The notes under the pieces were generated by a model. The model saw only the letters and a program-made list of their open reading frames with translations. It had not been told where the DNA came from and searched no databases. From contig NZ_SKBP01000012.1 in assembly GCF_004634195.1 (NCBI RefSeq), forward strand, positions 1 through 64,000: DNA of 64,000 nucleotides, in the 5' to 3' direction. Below, one piece after another: positions 16,166 through 24,941 of the stretch. How positions within the stretch are numbered: the first letter of the stretch is position 1; each line of letters opens with the position of its first letter. A program made the position numbers and the translations under genes. The DNA is from Flavobacterium salilacus subsp. salilacus. GTDB taxonomy: Bacteria; Bacteroidota; Bacteroidia; Flavobacteriales; Flavobacteriaceae.

Positions 16166-17491
16166 ATGAGAAAATCTTTAATGGCTTTGGGCTCACTTCT
16201 CATGCTTGGCGGAGTAGCATCGGCCCAACAAGTAGCATTTGAGGAATATGATTTAGACAACGGGATGCATGTTATCCTGCACCAGGACAAAACCGCTCCT
16301 GTTATTATTACTTCAGTAATGTATCACGTTGGTTCTAAAGACGAAAATCCTGAAAGAACAGGTTTTGCACACTTTTTCGAGCACTTGTTGTTTGAGGGTA
16401 CTGAAAACATCGAACGTGGTGAGTGGTTTAAAATAGTTACTGCCAATGGCGGTAATAACAATGCCAACACTTCTGACGACAGAACGTACTACTACGAAGT
16501 ATTCCCTTCCAACAATTTGGAGCTTGCCATCTGGATGGAATCAGAAAGGCTTATGCACCCTGTTATTAACCAAATTGGTGTAGATACACAAAATGAGGTA
16601 GTAAAAGAAGAAAAAAGGCTTCGTGTAGATAACCAGCCTTACGGTAACCTAATTGCAGAGGTGAAAAGAAACATGTTTGTAAACCACCCATACCGTTGGG
16701 CAACCATCGGGTCTATGGATCACCTGGATGCTGCAACACTTGAAGAGTTTAGGGCTTTTAACAAAAAATATTATGTACCTAACAATGCTGTACTTGTTAT
16801 AGCAGGCGACCTTGATATTGACCAGACAAAAAAATGGGTAAACCAATATTTTGCACCAATACCAAAAGGAGCACCGGTTAACCGCAAAACATTTGATGAA
16901 AAGCCTATTACACAAACGCTTCGTGCTACATATGAGGATCCTAACATACAACTTCCAATGGTTGTTGCTTCATACAGAACTCCCTCTATGAAAACAAGAG
17001 AAGCAAGAGTTTTAGATATGATTTCTACTATACTTAGTGATGGTAAAAGCTCAAGAATGTACAAAAAGATAGTTGATGACAAAAAGATGGCTCTACAAAT
17101 GGGAGCTTTCAACTACAGTCAGGAAGATTATGGCTTGTATATAGTATATGGCATACCAATGCAAGGATTTACATCGGAAGATTTAATTAAAGAAGCTGAT
17201 GAAGAAATTGTAAAGCTGCAGAAAGAGCTTATTTCTGAAAAAGAATTCGAAAAGCTGAAAAACATTTACGAAAGTAACTATGTAAACAGTAACTCAAGCG
17301 TAGAAGGTATTGCAAGTAACCTTGCTACATATTACATGCTGTATGGTGATGTTAACCTTATTAATACTGAAATAGACATTTACCGTTCTATTACAAGAGA
17401 AGAAATAAGAGACGTAGCCAAAAAATACCTTAACCCTAACCAAAGGTTAATACTTGACTATGTACCAGCTAAAGACAAAGCACAAAACTAA
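16166..17491 (+). CDS. M16 family zinc metallopeptidase, catalytic subunit
   Basis: A 441-residue periplasmic or envelope peptidase. It has a signal peptide (cleavage after about residue 20, VASAQQ) and the inverted zinc motif HFFEH at 69-73 in GFAHFFEHLLFEGTEN, with a downstream third-ligand Glu in NEVVKEEKRLR. The N-terminal catalytic half is followed by a second M16 half. It pairs with the next gene, 13 bases downstream, which encodes an M16 protein without zinc ligands; such active/inactive pairs work as a closed chamber that degrades short peptides. The substrate is unknown. Confidence 0.94.
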   Translation: MRKSLMALGSLLMLGGVASAQQVAFEEYDLDNGMHVILHQDKTAPVIITSVMYHVGSKDENPERTGFAHFFEHLLFEGTENIERGEWFKIVTANGGNNNANTSDDRTYYYEVFPSNNLELAIWMESERLMHPVINQIGVDTQNEVVKEEKRLRVDNQPYGNLIAEVKRNMFVNHPYRWATIGSMDHLDAATLEEFRAFNKKYYVPNNAVLVIAGDLDIDQTKKWVNQYFAPIPKGAPVNRKTFDEKPITQTLRATYEDPNIQLPMVVASYRTPSMKTREARVLDMISTILSDGKSSRMYKKIVDDKKMALQMGAFNYSQEDYGLYIVYGIPMQGFTSEDLIKEADEEIVKLQKELISEKEFEKLKNIYESNYVNSNSSVEGIASNLATYYMLYGDVNLINTEIDIYRSITREEIRDVAKKYLNPNQRLILDYVPAKDKAQN

Positions 17492-17504
17492 GTAACAAAA
17501 TATC

Positions 17505-19544
17505 ATGAAGAAAGTTATATATATATTAGCCGGCTTGTTCTTAACCATTACTATGCAGGCACAAGACAGACAAATGCCAAAACCGGGACCCGCTCCTACG
17601 GTAAATGTTGGCAAACCTGAAACTTTTACACTTAAAAACGGACTTAAAGTACTTGTGGTAGAAAACCACAAACTGCCAAGAGTATCCTATACCCTTACTA
17701 TGGACAACGCTCCTTATGCCGAAGGCAGTAAAAAAGGAGTAGCCGATATGGTAAGCGCACTTATGGGCAGCGGTACTACCACAATGTCTAAAGATGCATT
17801 TAATGAAGAGGTTGACTTTTTAGGAGCAAACATTAACTTCTGGGCAGAAGGAGCATCTGCAAACGGATTATCTAAATATTCAAAAAGGATAATGGAGCTT
17901 ATGGCAGACGGTGCACTAAACCCTAAATTTACCCAAGAAGAGTTTGACAAGCAAAAAGCGCAAATTATAGAAGCACTTAAATCTGACGAAAAAAGCGTTC
18001 CTGCTGTAGCTTCAAGAGTAACCGATGTACTTGTATATGGCAAAAGCCATCCTAAAGGAGAATACCTTAGCGAAGAAACATTAAACAATGTTACTCTTGC
18101 CGATGTAAAAGCAAACTATAACACATATTTTGTTCCTGAAAAAGCATACCTAGTAATAGTAGGTGATGTAAAAGTGAAAGACGTTAAAAAACAAGTTAAA
18201 AAGCTTTTTGAAGACTGGACGCCAAACACTGCACCAAATATTAGCTACAGCGACCCTAAAGATGTACAATACACACAGATAAACTTTGTAGATATGCCAA
18301 ATGCAGTACAAAGTGAAATATCTGTTGTAAATGTGGTTAACCTTAAAATGACTGACAAAGAGTACTTTGCAGCATTACTTGCCAACCAGATACTTGGCGG
18401 TGGCGGCGAAGGAAGACTTTTCCTTAACCTACGTGAAGCTCACGCATGGACATACGGTGCCTATTCATCTATAGGTTCAGGTAAATATGTAACATCGTTC
18501 AGCGCATCTACATCGGTAAGAAATGCTGTTACTGATAGTGCTATTACAGAAATTCTTAACGAAGTTAAGAAAATGAGAAACGACCTTGTTTCTGCAGAAG
18601 ACCTTAAAAACGCAAAAGCAAAGTACATAGGCAACTTTGTAATGCAGATGGAAAAACCATCTACAGTAGCAAATTATGCACTAAGAACACAAACGCAAAA
18701 CCTTCCTGAGGATTTCTACGAAAACTACATTAAGAATATTAATGCCGTAACTCCTGAGGATGTAAGAAACGCTGCCAAAAAATTCTTCCTTGCCGATAAA
18801 GCAAGAATTGTAGTTGTAGGTAAAGCTGCAGACGTATTAGCCGGATTAGAAAGCACTAAACTGCCAATATTCTATTTTGACAAATGGGGACAAAAAACAG
18901 ACAAGCCTGTAGTTAACAAACCTGTTCCTGCCGGAGTTACCTCCAAAACGGTAATGGCAGATTACATAAAAGCTATTGGTGGAGAAAAAGCCGTAAGTGC
19001 AGTTAAGTCATTATCACTATCGGCTTCAGGGTCTGTGCAAGGTATGAGACTCGAAGTTTCTAAGAAAGTTTCTATTGACAACAAACTGGTAGAGTCTATG
19101 AGCGTTATGGGGCAAGGAGGAAAAAGGGTGTTTAATGGTACTACAGGATACCAGACAGGTCAAGGTCAGAAAATGGATCTTGAAGCTGATGAAATAGCTG
19201 AACTTAAAAAATACGCTTATCCAATCCCTGAACTTAAGTTAAAAGATGATGCAAACCTTAAAATATCAGGTATCGAGACCATTAACGGTAGTGAAGCTTA
19301 TGCAATTACTGATGGTGAAAGGACTATGTATTATGACGTAAAAACTAGCCTTAAGGTAGCCAAATCAGAATCTGTCGAAGGTCCTAATGGACAAATGGTG
19401 TTAGTTACTCCATACAGCGATTATCGCGATGTTAAAGGCATAAAAATACCATTCAAAACAGCTTTAAATATAGGAATTGAAGTAGAGCTTACTGTTAATG
19501 AAGCAAAAATTAACGAAGGTGTTACCGATGCTGATTTCCAATAA
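17505..19544 (+). CDS. M16 family protein, non-catalytic partner with extra C-terminal domain
   Basis: A 679-residue exported protein with a signal peptide ending at MQAQD. The M16 fold is clear (GLKVLVVENHKLPRVSYTL, then the R/Y-type segment REAHAWTYGAYSSI in the second half), but the zinc motif is missing: the equivalent position reads GVADMVSALMGSGTT. It therefore acts as the structural and substrate-binding half of a heterodimer with the preceding gene. From about residue 480 there is an additional 200-residue domain (MADYIKAIGGEKAVSAVKSL onward) that resembles a LolA-like outer-membrane-lipoprotein-binding fold of beta strands. The operon ends with a strong terminator. Confidence 0.9.
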   Translation: MKKVIYILAGLFLTITMQAQDRQMPKPGPAPTVNVGKPETFTLKNGLKVLVVENHKLPRVSYTLTMDNAPYAEGSKKGVADMVSALMGSGTTTMSKDAFNEEVDFLGANINFWAEGASANGLSKYSKRIMELMADGALNPKFTQEEFDKQKAQIIEALKSDEKSVPAVASRVTDVLVYGKSHPKGEYLSEETLNNVTLADVKANYNTYFVPEKAYLVIVGDVKVKDVKKQVKKLFEDWTPNTAPNISYSDPKDVQYTQINFVDMPNAVQSEISVVNVVNLKMTDKEYFAALLANQILGGGGEGRLFLNLREAHAWTYGAYSSIGSGKYVTSFSASTSVRNAVTDSAITEILNEVKKMRNDLVSAEDLKNAKAKYIGNFVMQMEKPSTVANYALRTQTQNLPEDFYENYIKNINAVTPEDVRNAAKKFFLADKARIVVVGKAADVLAGLESTKLPIFYFDKWGQKTDKPVVNKPVPAGVTSKTVMADYIKAIGGEKAVSAVKSLSLSASGSVQGMRLEVSKKVSIDNKLVESMSVMGQGGKRVFNGTTGYQTGQGQKMDLEADEIAELKKYAYPIPELKLKDDANLKISGIETINGSEAYAITDGERTMYYDVKTSLKVAKSESVEGPNGQMVLVTPYSDYRDVKGIKIPFKTALNIGIEVELTVNEAKINEGVTDADFQ

Positions 19545-19574
19545 GAAATTACAACTTAGATTATAATATAAAGT

Positions 19575-19600
19575 AAAGGCTGCCCAAATGGGCAGCCTTT
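19575..19600. terminator. Bidirectional terminator after the M16 pair
   Basis: AAAGGCTGCCC / GGGCAGCCTTT hairpin with an AAAT loop between the M16 operon and the convergent lipoprotein gene. Confidence 0.9.
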
Positions 19601-19624
19601 ATAATCTTCACTAAGTAGAAAAAA

Positions 19625-20281
19625 TTACTCACAATTATTCATACAATTAACGTAAGTATCATTACAAGCATTTTGATTTGATTGATATACTGTTTCATTA
19701 AGAGCAAGTAAAGTATCAAGACTACTACCCGTAGTACCACTAATAATATATGATCCAAATATTGCTAATGTATTCATTTGACTGGCACTATGTTCACATA
19801 AAGTCAATTGTGACCAACAAGGACAATTTGCATTTGGGTCATTATCATCTATTGGCAAATCGATATTTATATTTGGATAAGCAGAGAATAGCTCAGAGTA
19901 AAACGATTTATGATTCGCATATACAACAGCATGTAGCGATTTAATTTCATCCCAACTATTTGTAAACTCATTCAAGTCTGAAAAATCAGTTCTAAGTATG
20001 TTAGTTTCTGCCCAGTTTATCAAATCCTCTTCTTCTTTTAACTCTATACTATTATCAAAATTTAGTTTTTCAATAAATACTTTATTTTTTGCTGTTAAAA
20101 CTTTATACTCGGAAGATTCAATCATGTTTATATACAAAGGCGTCAAGTCAACTATTGCTGTAGCAGATTTTGCCTTAAGTTCATCATTCAAATTATTGTT
20201 ATTACTTTCTAAAGAATTCGATTCTTCAGAACATGACATAAAGAACACGCTTAAAGATAAGCACAATAAAAAATTTTTCAT
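19625..20281 (-). CDS. Hypothetical lipoprotein with Cys-rich C-terminal half
   Basis: A 218-residue predicted lipoprotein: signal peptide with lipobox FFMSC (Cys at about 17), then an Asn/Ser-rich linker (SNNNNLND). The N-terminal half is helical and acidic. The second half carries CPCWSQLTLCEHSASQMN and the final segment NACNDTYVNCMNNCE, seven Cys in about 70 residues. I do not recognise a family. It is monocistronic, ending at the terminator shared with the M16 pair. Its base composition is slightly more AT-rich than its neighbours, consistent with a lineage-specific gene. Confidence 0.6.
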   Translation of the reverse strand: MKNFLLCLSLSVFFMSCSEESNSLESNNNNLNDELKAKSATAIVDLTPLYINMIESSEYKVLTAKNKVFIEKLNFDNSIELKEEEDLINWAETNILRTDFSDLNEFTNSWDEIKSLHAVVYANHKSFYSELFSAYPNINIDLPIDDNDPNANCPCWSQLTLCEHSASQMNTLAIFGSYIISGTTGSSLDTLLALNETVYQSNQNACNDTYVNCMNNCE

Positions 20282-20388
20282 AGTTGGAATATTATATTAA
20301 TTATTAAATGATTATAATGTACCAATAAAAACTTCGGACTTTTTAATTTGTACACTATAACAAACATAACGATTATTATTGTAAAAAA

Positions 20389-21255
20389 TTATTTCTTAGA
20401 AGAAAAGTACACACCCAGCAAAATTATAGCTGCACCCAGCACTTGCAGTAATGATAACGACTCGTTATCAAACAAGCCCCATCCAAATGCCACAACAGGA
20501 ATCATATAAGTAACCGAAGAAGCAAATATGGGCGATGATATATGTATCAGTTTAAAGAAAACAATATTGGCTAATGCCGTACCTATTAAACCCAGTATAG
20601 CCACAAAAAACATAGCGTGCAGCGTTTCGGGCTCGGCAGCTACATCAGCAAAGCCTGAAAAGAACAATATTACCAAAGCAGGCAACAGCATTACCGCAAA
20701 GTTACCCACAGTAATGCTAAGCGGACTAACATCTGACAGGTGCTTTTTAATAAGGTTTACGTTAGTAGCGTAGCATGTGGCAGCCACTACAACAAACAAG
20801 GTATAATAATAATTTTGATTCGGATTATCAAGAGCACCCTTAAAAATGAGCAGTGTGCACCCCACAAGCCCTATGAGCACCCCAAAAAGCTGGCGTTTTT
20901 GAAACTGTACCCCAAATAAGGCAGCCCCAATAATTAAAGTACCCAGTGGTGTAAGGGAGTTTAATATCGCACTTATGGAGCTGTGTATCTCTGTTTGCGC
21001 TACAGAAAAAAGATACACAGGCAAAAACGTTCCGAACAATGCCGTAAGCATTAAATACTTCCATTTAGGCTTCGGTATTTTTTTTAAGCTCTTAAAACCT
21101 ATTATCAGCAAAAACAGCGCACTGAATATAATACGGAGCGAACCTAACTGAAAAGGCGTAAGCCCCACAAGTCCGCGTTTTATAAGGATAAAAGAGCTCC
21201 CCCAAGTAAGCGACAATAGGATAAGAAGATACCATTTTAGGTGTACTGACTTCAT
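20389..21255 (-). CDS. DMT superfamily (EamA) transporter
   Basis: Inner-membrane permease of the drug/metabolite transporter superfamily, 288 residues with ten predicted helices arranged as two EamA repeats (about residues 6-135 and 150-285). The N-terminal repeat opens with LLILLSLTWGSSFILIKRGL and contains LGSLRIIFSALFLL, and the second repeat has ANIVFFKLIHISSPIFASSV, typical for the RhaT/EamA group. Members export amino acids, purines or other metabolites; the substrate is not deducible. It stands alone, divergent from the HMA-domain lipoprotein gene. Confidence 0.92.
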   Translation of the reverse strand: MKSVHLKWYLLILLSLTWGSSFILIKRGLVGLTPFQLGSLRIIFSALFLLIIGFKSLKKIPKPKWKYLMLTALFGTFLPVYLFSVAQTEIHSSISAILNSLTPLGTLIIGAALFGVQFQKRQLFGVLIGLVGCTLLIFKGALDNPNQNYYYTLFVVVAATCYATNVNLIKKHLSDVSPLSITVGNFAVMLLPALVILFFSGFADVAAEPETLHAMFFVAILGLIGTALANIVFFKLIHISSPIFASSVTYMIPVVAFGWGLFDNESLSLLQVLGAAIILLGVYFSSKK

Positions 21256-21370
21256 AAATTATTTTTGCTTCAAAATTCTGATAATAAAACGGGATAACAA
21301 ACGTTTTTTCATAAATTTGTAATCCACGCACATAAGCGTAATTTATAACAAAACTTAATACAATAATACA

Positions 21371-21943
21371 ATGAATTTAGTCAAGAATATTTCCCTGTTT
21401 GCCATTGCGGCACTACTTTTTGTAAGCTGTAAGAACACTGCTAACGAAGCTCCTGCCGAAGGCGAAAGCGACACTCCTCCCATTGAAAATACAGCAGGCG
21501 AAGAAACCGCTGCCAACCTTGAAACCACAACTTTTAAAGTAAGTGGTATGACCTGCCCGCAGGGATGTGCCCAAGTGATTGAAAATAAACTTGCAGGGCT
21601 TGACGGTGTACAGGAAGCCAAAGTAGATTTTGACAGCGAGACAGCAACCATATCATTTGACGCGGCAAAGCAAACTCCTGAAAAGCTTGTTGAAACTGTA
21701 GAGCATATTGCCGATGGTGCATATAAAGTATCTGATGTAAAAAATTCAGGCGACAAAGCGCAACTTTATATAACTGACCAAGAGCCTGAAAAAAAGAAAG
21801 AGGCAAAAGATGCCAAAAAAGCTAAGAAAGCTAAAAAAGCAAAATCTTGCTCTGAAGATAAAAGTGGCGATAAAAAAGGATGTTGCTCCGGCGAAGGCAA
21901 AAAATCATGCCATGACGAAAAAGCTAAAAGCGGAAACCTTTAG
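21371..21943 (+). CDS. HMA-domain lipoprotein with Lys/Cys-rich tail
   Basis: A 190-residue lipoprotein (lipobox LFVSC, Cys20). After an acidic linker it carries one heavy-metal-associated ferredoxin-like domain (residues 52-120) with the motif GMTCPQGCA. The spacing is Cys-x3-Cys, one residue more than the usual Cys-x2-Cys. The C-terminus is a Lys/Ala-rich segment (KKEAKDAKKAKKAKKA) followed by clustered Cys (KSCSEDK, KKGCCSGE, KKSCHDE) that could bind metal. An envelope copper or other soft-metal buffer is inferred. A TAAATTTG box at 21312-21319 may be its promoter, and a strong hairpin follows the stop. Confidence 0.85.
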   Translation: MNLVKNISLFAIAALLFVSCKNTANEAPAEGESDTPPIENTAGEETAANLETTTFKVSGMTCPQGCAQVIENKLAGLDGVQEAKVDFDSETATISFDAAKQTPEKLVETVEHIADGAYKVSDVKNSGDKAQLYITDQEPEKKKEAKDAKKAKKAKKAKSCSEDKSGDKKGCCSGEGKKSCHDEKAKSGNL

Positions 21944-21969
21944 TATTTTATTTTACAGTAATACAGAAC

Positions 21970-21995
21970 AAAAAGCAGCCAAATGGCTGCTTTTT
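21970..21995 (+). terminator. Terminator of the HMA-domain gene
   Basis: AAAAAGCAGCC / GGCTGCTTTTT hairpin with a four-base loop, 26 bases after the stop. Confidence 0.92.
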
Positions 21996-22123
21996 GTTTA
22001 CCCCCTTTTTTGAGTGCTGAATCAGTCTAAATTAATATTAACTGCAAGCATACTTTCCATAATACTTTATGAGTAACTTTATACGTTACTAAGCTTAAAC
22101 AAAATAAATACACACAGAATAAT

Positions 22124-22555
22124 ATGAAATTTTTAGCAATCCTTTTTATCGCATTGCTCCCTTTGCAATGGGGTACTGATTTTGATGCAGCAAAAAAAAC
22201 TGCAAAGAATGAACACAAGCTTATACTATTAAACTTTTCGGGTTCTGACTGGTGCGCTCCGTGCATAGTAACCAAAAGAGAATATTTTGAAAATGATGCC
22301 TTTAAAAAAATGGCTGAAAAGAATTTAGTACTGGTAAATGCTGACTTTCCGAGAAAAAAGAAAAACCAGCTTGCACCCGAACAAGTTAAAAAGAATGAAG
22401 CCGTAGCAGAAATGTATAACAAAAAAGGCTATTTCCCTTTTACCGTGCTAATAGATGCCAATGGAAAAGTACTAAAAGAATGGCAGGGAAAACCCACAGC
22501 ATCAGTTGATGGATGGGTGAAAGAAGTTGAAGGCATTTGCCGACAATACAAATAA
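22124..22555 (+). CDS. Thioredoxin-like exported protein, first gene of an ApbE/DUF4266/DUF3570 block
   Basis: A 143-residue thioredoxin-fold protein with a short N-terminal signal sequence (MKFLAILFIALLPLQW) for export. The active site is SDWCAPCIV (Cys44, Cys47), followed by TKREYFENDAFKKMAEKN and a cis-Pro region (YFPFTVLIDANGKV) as in the DUF255/thioredoxin_7 type. It would reduce or isomerise disulfides outside the cytoplasm. It is the first of four same-strand genes, with only 31 bases to the ApbE-like gene. A small inverted repeat AGTAAC/GTTACT around 22072-22090 precedes it and could be a regulator site. Confidence 0.88.
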   Translation: MKFLAILFIALLPLQWGTDFDAAKKTAKNEHKLILLNFSGSDWCAPCIVTKREYFENDAFKKMAEKNLVLVNADFPRKKKNQLAPEQVKKNEAVAEMYNKKGYFPFTVLIDANGKVLKEWQGKPTASVDGWVKEVEGICRQYK

Positions 22556-22586
22556 CCCTTATCATAAAAACCGGACACAAAAGCAC

Positions 22587-23510
22587 ATGCAGGATTACTC
22601 AAAATCATTAAAACTAATGGGTAATAATTTTACCATTACTATTGTTGCAGAGAGTGAAACAAAGGGCATGAACTATATTGATACTGCTGTAAATGAAATA
22701 AAGAGGATTGAAAAACTGCTGACTACTTACAGCGAAGACAGCCAAACCAGCCTGATAAATGACAATGCAGGCATACAGCCTGTTACTGTAAATAAAGAAG
22801 TGTATGACTTAATAGCGCGAAGCATAAACATATCAAAAATAACACAGGGCGCATTTGATATCAGTTATGGCGGTATTGATAAAAGGCTCTGGAATTTTGA
22901 TAAGTCAATGAAAACATTGCCCACCAAAGAGCAGGCTTTAAAGAGTGTACATTTAATAAACTACAATAACATAATCCTGAATCCTGAAAAGTGTACTGTT
23001 TTCCTGAAAGAAAAGGGAATGCGGATAGGCTTCGGGGGGATTGGTAAAGGCTACGCTGCAGAAATGGCTAAAAGACTGCTTACCCAAAACAATGTAACCA
23101 GCGGCATAATAAATGCGAGTGGCGACCTTACCGCATGGGGAATGCAGCCTACAGGAAAACCTTGGCGAATAGGAATATCAAACCCGGAAAACCCGGAACG
23201 CATATTTTCTTATTTAGATATATCCGGTAAAGCTGTGGCTACCTCAGGGAATTATGAAAAGTATGTTATGATAGACGGAAAAAAGTATTCGCATACTATT
23301 GACCCTAAAACGGGTTTACCGATTGCGGGTATAAAAAGTGTAACAGTAATAAGTGAAAATGCAGAGTTTGCCGACGCTATGGCTACCCCTATTGCCGTTA
23401 TGGGTATAAAAGCAGGATTGTATTTAGTAAACCAGATACCCCACCTACACTGTATTATTATAGATGATAATAACAATCTGTTTACCTCCAAACAGATAAA
23501 TTTAAATTAA
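22587..23510 (+). CDS. apbE: ApbE-type FAD:protein FMN transferase
   Basis: Family enzyme that uses FAD to attach FMN covalently to Thr or Ser of exported proteins. The 307-residue chain has MGNNFTITIV near the start, GAFDISYGGIDKRLWNF, the FxGIGKGYAAE-like GFGGIGKGYAAEMAKR, INASGDLTAWG, HTIDPKTGLPI and the final ADAMATPIAVMG, in the family order. No signal peptide or lipobox is evident with the ATG at 22587; the longer TTG start at 22527 would overlap the thioredoxin gene and adds no signal either. Some motifs depart from the classic form (DISYGG for DPTVGP), so it belongs to a divergent branch. It sits six bases before the DUF4266 gene. Confidence 0.9.
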   Translation: MQDYSKSLKLMGNNFTITIVAESETKGMNYIDTAVNEIKRIEKLLTTYSEDSQTSLINDNAGIQPVTVNKEVYDLIARSINISKITQGAFDISYGGIDKRLWNFDKSMKTLPTKEQALKSVHLINYNNIILNPEKCTVFLKEKGMRIGFGGIGKGYAAEMAKRLLTQNNVTSGIINASGDLTAWGMQPTGKPWRIGISNPENPERIFSYLDISGKAVATSGNYEKYVMIDGKKYSHTIDPKTGLPIAGIKSVTVISENAEFADAMATPIAVMGIKAGLYLVNQIPHLHCIIIDDNNNLFTSKQINLN

Positions 23511-23515
23511 AGAAG

Positions 23516-23725
23516 ATGAAGTACTTATTATTAGGTGTCATGGCGAGTGTGTTTTTCATTTCATGCTCTCCCATAAAAGAATACCAGAAAAACAAAATTA
23601 ACGACTCTGAAATGGCACTGTCTAACCGAAAAACTGAAAAGACAGAATTGAGCTTCCAGTCTTACAGAGAGGGAGCATCAGGGGCGAATGCCGGTAAAAG
23701 CGGTGGCGGATGCGGATGCAATTAA
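23516..23725 (+). CDS. DUF4266 small lipoprotein with CGCGC-type tail
   Basis: A 69-residue predicted lipoprotein. The signal peptide ends in the lipobox FFISC (Cys17) and is followed by PIKEYQKNKINDSEMALSN, the conserved core of DUF4266. A Gly/Ala/Ser-rich linker leads to GGGCGCN, so the mature protein ends with two Cys separated by one Gly. Short length, lipidation and a dithiol tail suggest it is the substrate or anchor of the redox proteins encoded beside it. It begins six bases after the ApbE-like gene. The tail function has not been shown as far as I know. Confidence 0.87.
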   Translation: MKYLLLGVMASVFFISCSPIKEYQKNKINDSEMALSNRKTEKTELSFQSYREGASGANAGKSGGGCGCN

Positions 23726-23744
23726 ATACTAATACAGTAAACAC

Positions 23745-24935
23745 ATGAGGCGTATATTTATTACAGGATTTGCCCTGCTGGGCATAATGCGGCTTTGTGC
23801 GCAAAACCGCACAGAAACCGATTCTACAACCTATAAAGCCAAGAAATTAAACATTGAAGAAATAAACTTAGTTTCCAGCTATTACGGTCAGGATGGCAAT
23901 AACGCATCCGTAACCGGGGGTATAGGCTCGCAGGAGCTTACGGATATCTCCAACACTATTGATGTAAAACTCGTTAAGTACGGAGAGAATAACATTAAGC
24001 ATAATTTTGATGTAGAGGTAGGTGTTGACTATTATAGTTCGGCATCATCTGACAGGGTTGACCTTCAGGCAAATTCCTCAGCATCATCTGCCGATATACG
24101 TGTTTACCCATCACTTAACTATGTAAGAGAAAACGAAGCTAAGGGCAATGCTTTGGGAATAGGCGTTTCATCTTCAACAGAATATGATTATCAGTCTTTT
24201 GGGGGAAACATAAGTTATTCGAAGCAAACAAAAGACCGTAACGGAGAGTTTACAGCTCGCTTTCAGGCTTATATTGACCAAGTAAAAATGATAGCTCCTG
24301 TTGAATTGAGGGGCGTGCCCGGCACTAAAGAATCAGGAACAGAAGGGCGTAATACTTATGTAGGCTCATTAAGCTATTCGCAGGTAATAAACCAAAACTT
24401 TCAGGTACTGGTACAGGCAGATATTGTTTCGCAACAAGGTTATTTGTCCTTGCCCTTTCACAGGGTCTATTTTAACGATGGCACGGTACATCAGGAAGAA
24501 CTGCCCGACAGTCGCCTGAAATTCCCTATGGCAGTACGCGCAAATTACTTTTTAGGCGATAATATTATTATACGTGCCTACTACCGTTATTATACTGATG
24601 ATTGGGATTTAAACTCGCATACGGCTAATATAGAAGTGCCTGTTAAAATATCACCTTTCTTTTCTATAAGCCCTTTTTACAGGTATTATCAGCAAACCGC
24701 AATTAAATATTTTAAAGCCTTTGAGCAACACACGGCAGCCAACGAGTTTTATACCAGTAATTACGACCTGTCAGACTTTGATAGCAACTTTATGGGGGTT
24801 GGGTTGCACTTCACCCCTGTTAACGGTGTTTTGGGTATGAAATACTTTAATATGATAGAAATAAGATACGGGCATTACTCAAGGTCAAACGGATTAAGTT
24901 CTGATATTGTGAGTGTAAACCTTAAATTTAAGTAA
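23745..24935 (+). CDS. DUF3570 outer-membrane beta-barrel protein
   Basis: A 396-residue exported protein (signal peptide to about residue 20, LCAQN) of the DUF3570 family. The family signature is clear: VSSYYGQDGNNASVTGGIGSQELTDISN at about 43-70, though it should be read as several short segments. The remainder alternates short polar and aromatic strands, ends in LKFK and lacks soluble-domain motifs, so an outer-membrane barrel is likely. It is the last gene of the four-gene block, 19 bases after DUF4266, and is followed by a dispersed palindromic element that may stop transcription. Confidence 0.88.
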   Translation: MRRIFITGFALLGIMRLCAQNRTETDSTTYKAKKLNIEEINLVSSYYGQDGNNASVTGGIGSQELTDISNTIDVKLVKYGENNIKHNFDVEVGVDYYSSASSDRVDLQANSSASSADIRVYPSLNYVRENEAKGNALGIGVSSSTEYDYQSFGGNISYSKQTKDRNGEFTARFQAYIDQVKMIAPVELRGVPGTKESGTEGRNTYVGSLSYSQVINQNFQVLVQADIVSQQGYLSLPFHRVYFNDGTVHQEELPDSRLKFPMAVRANYFLGDNIIIRAYYRYYTDDWDLNSHTANIEVPVKISPFFSISPFYRYYQQTAIKYFKAFEQHTAANEFYTSNYDLSDFDSNFMGVGLHFTPVNGVLGMKYFNMIEIRYGHYSRSNGLSSDIVSVNLKFK

Positions 24936-24941
24936 TACAGG

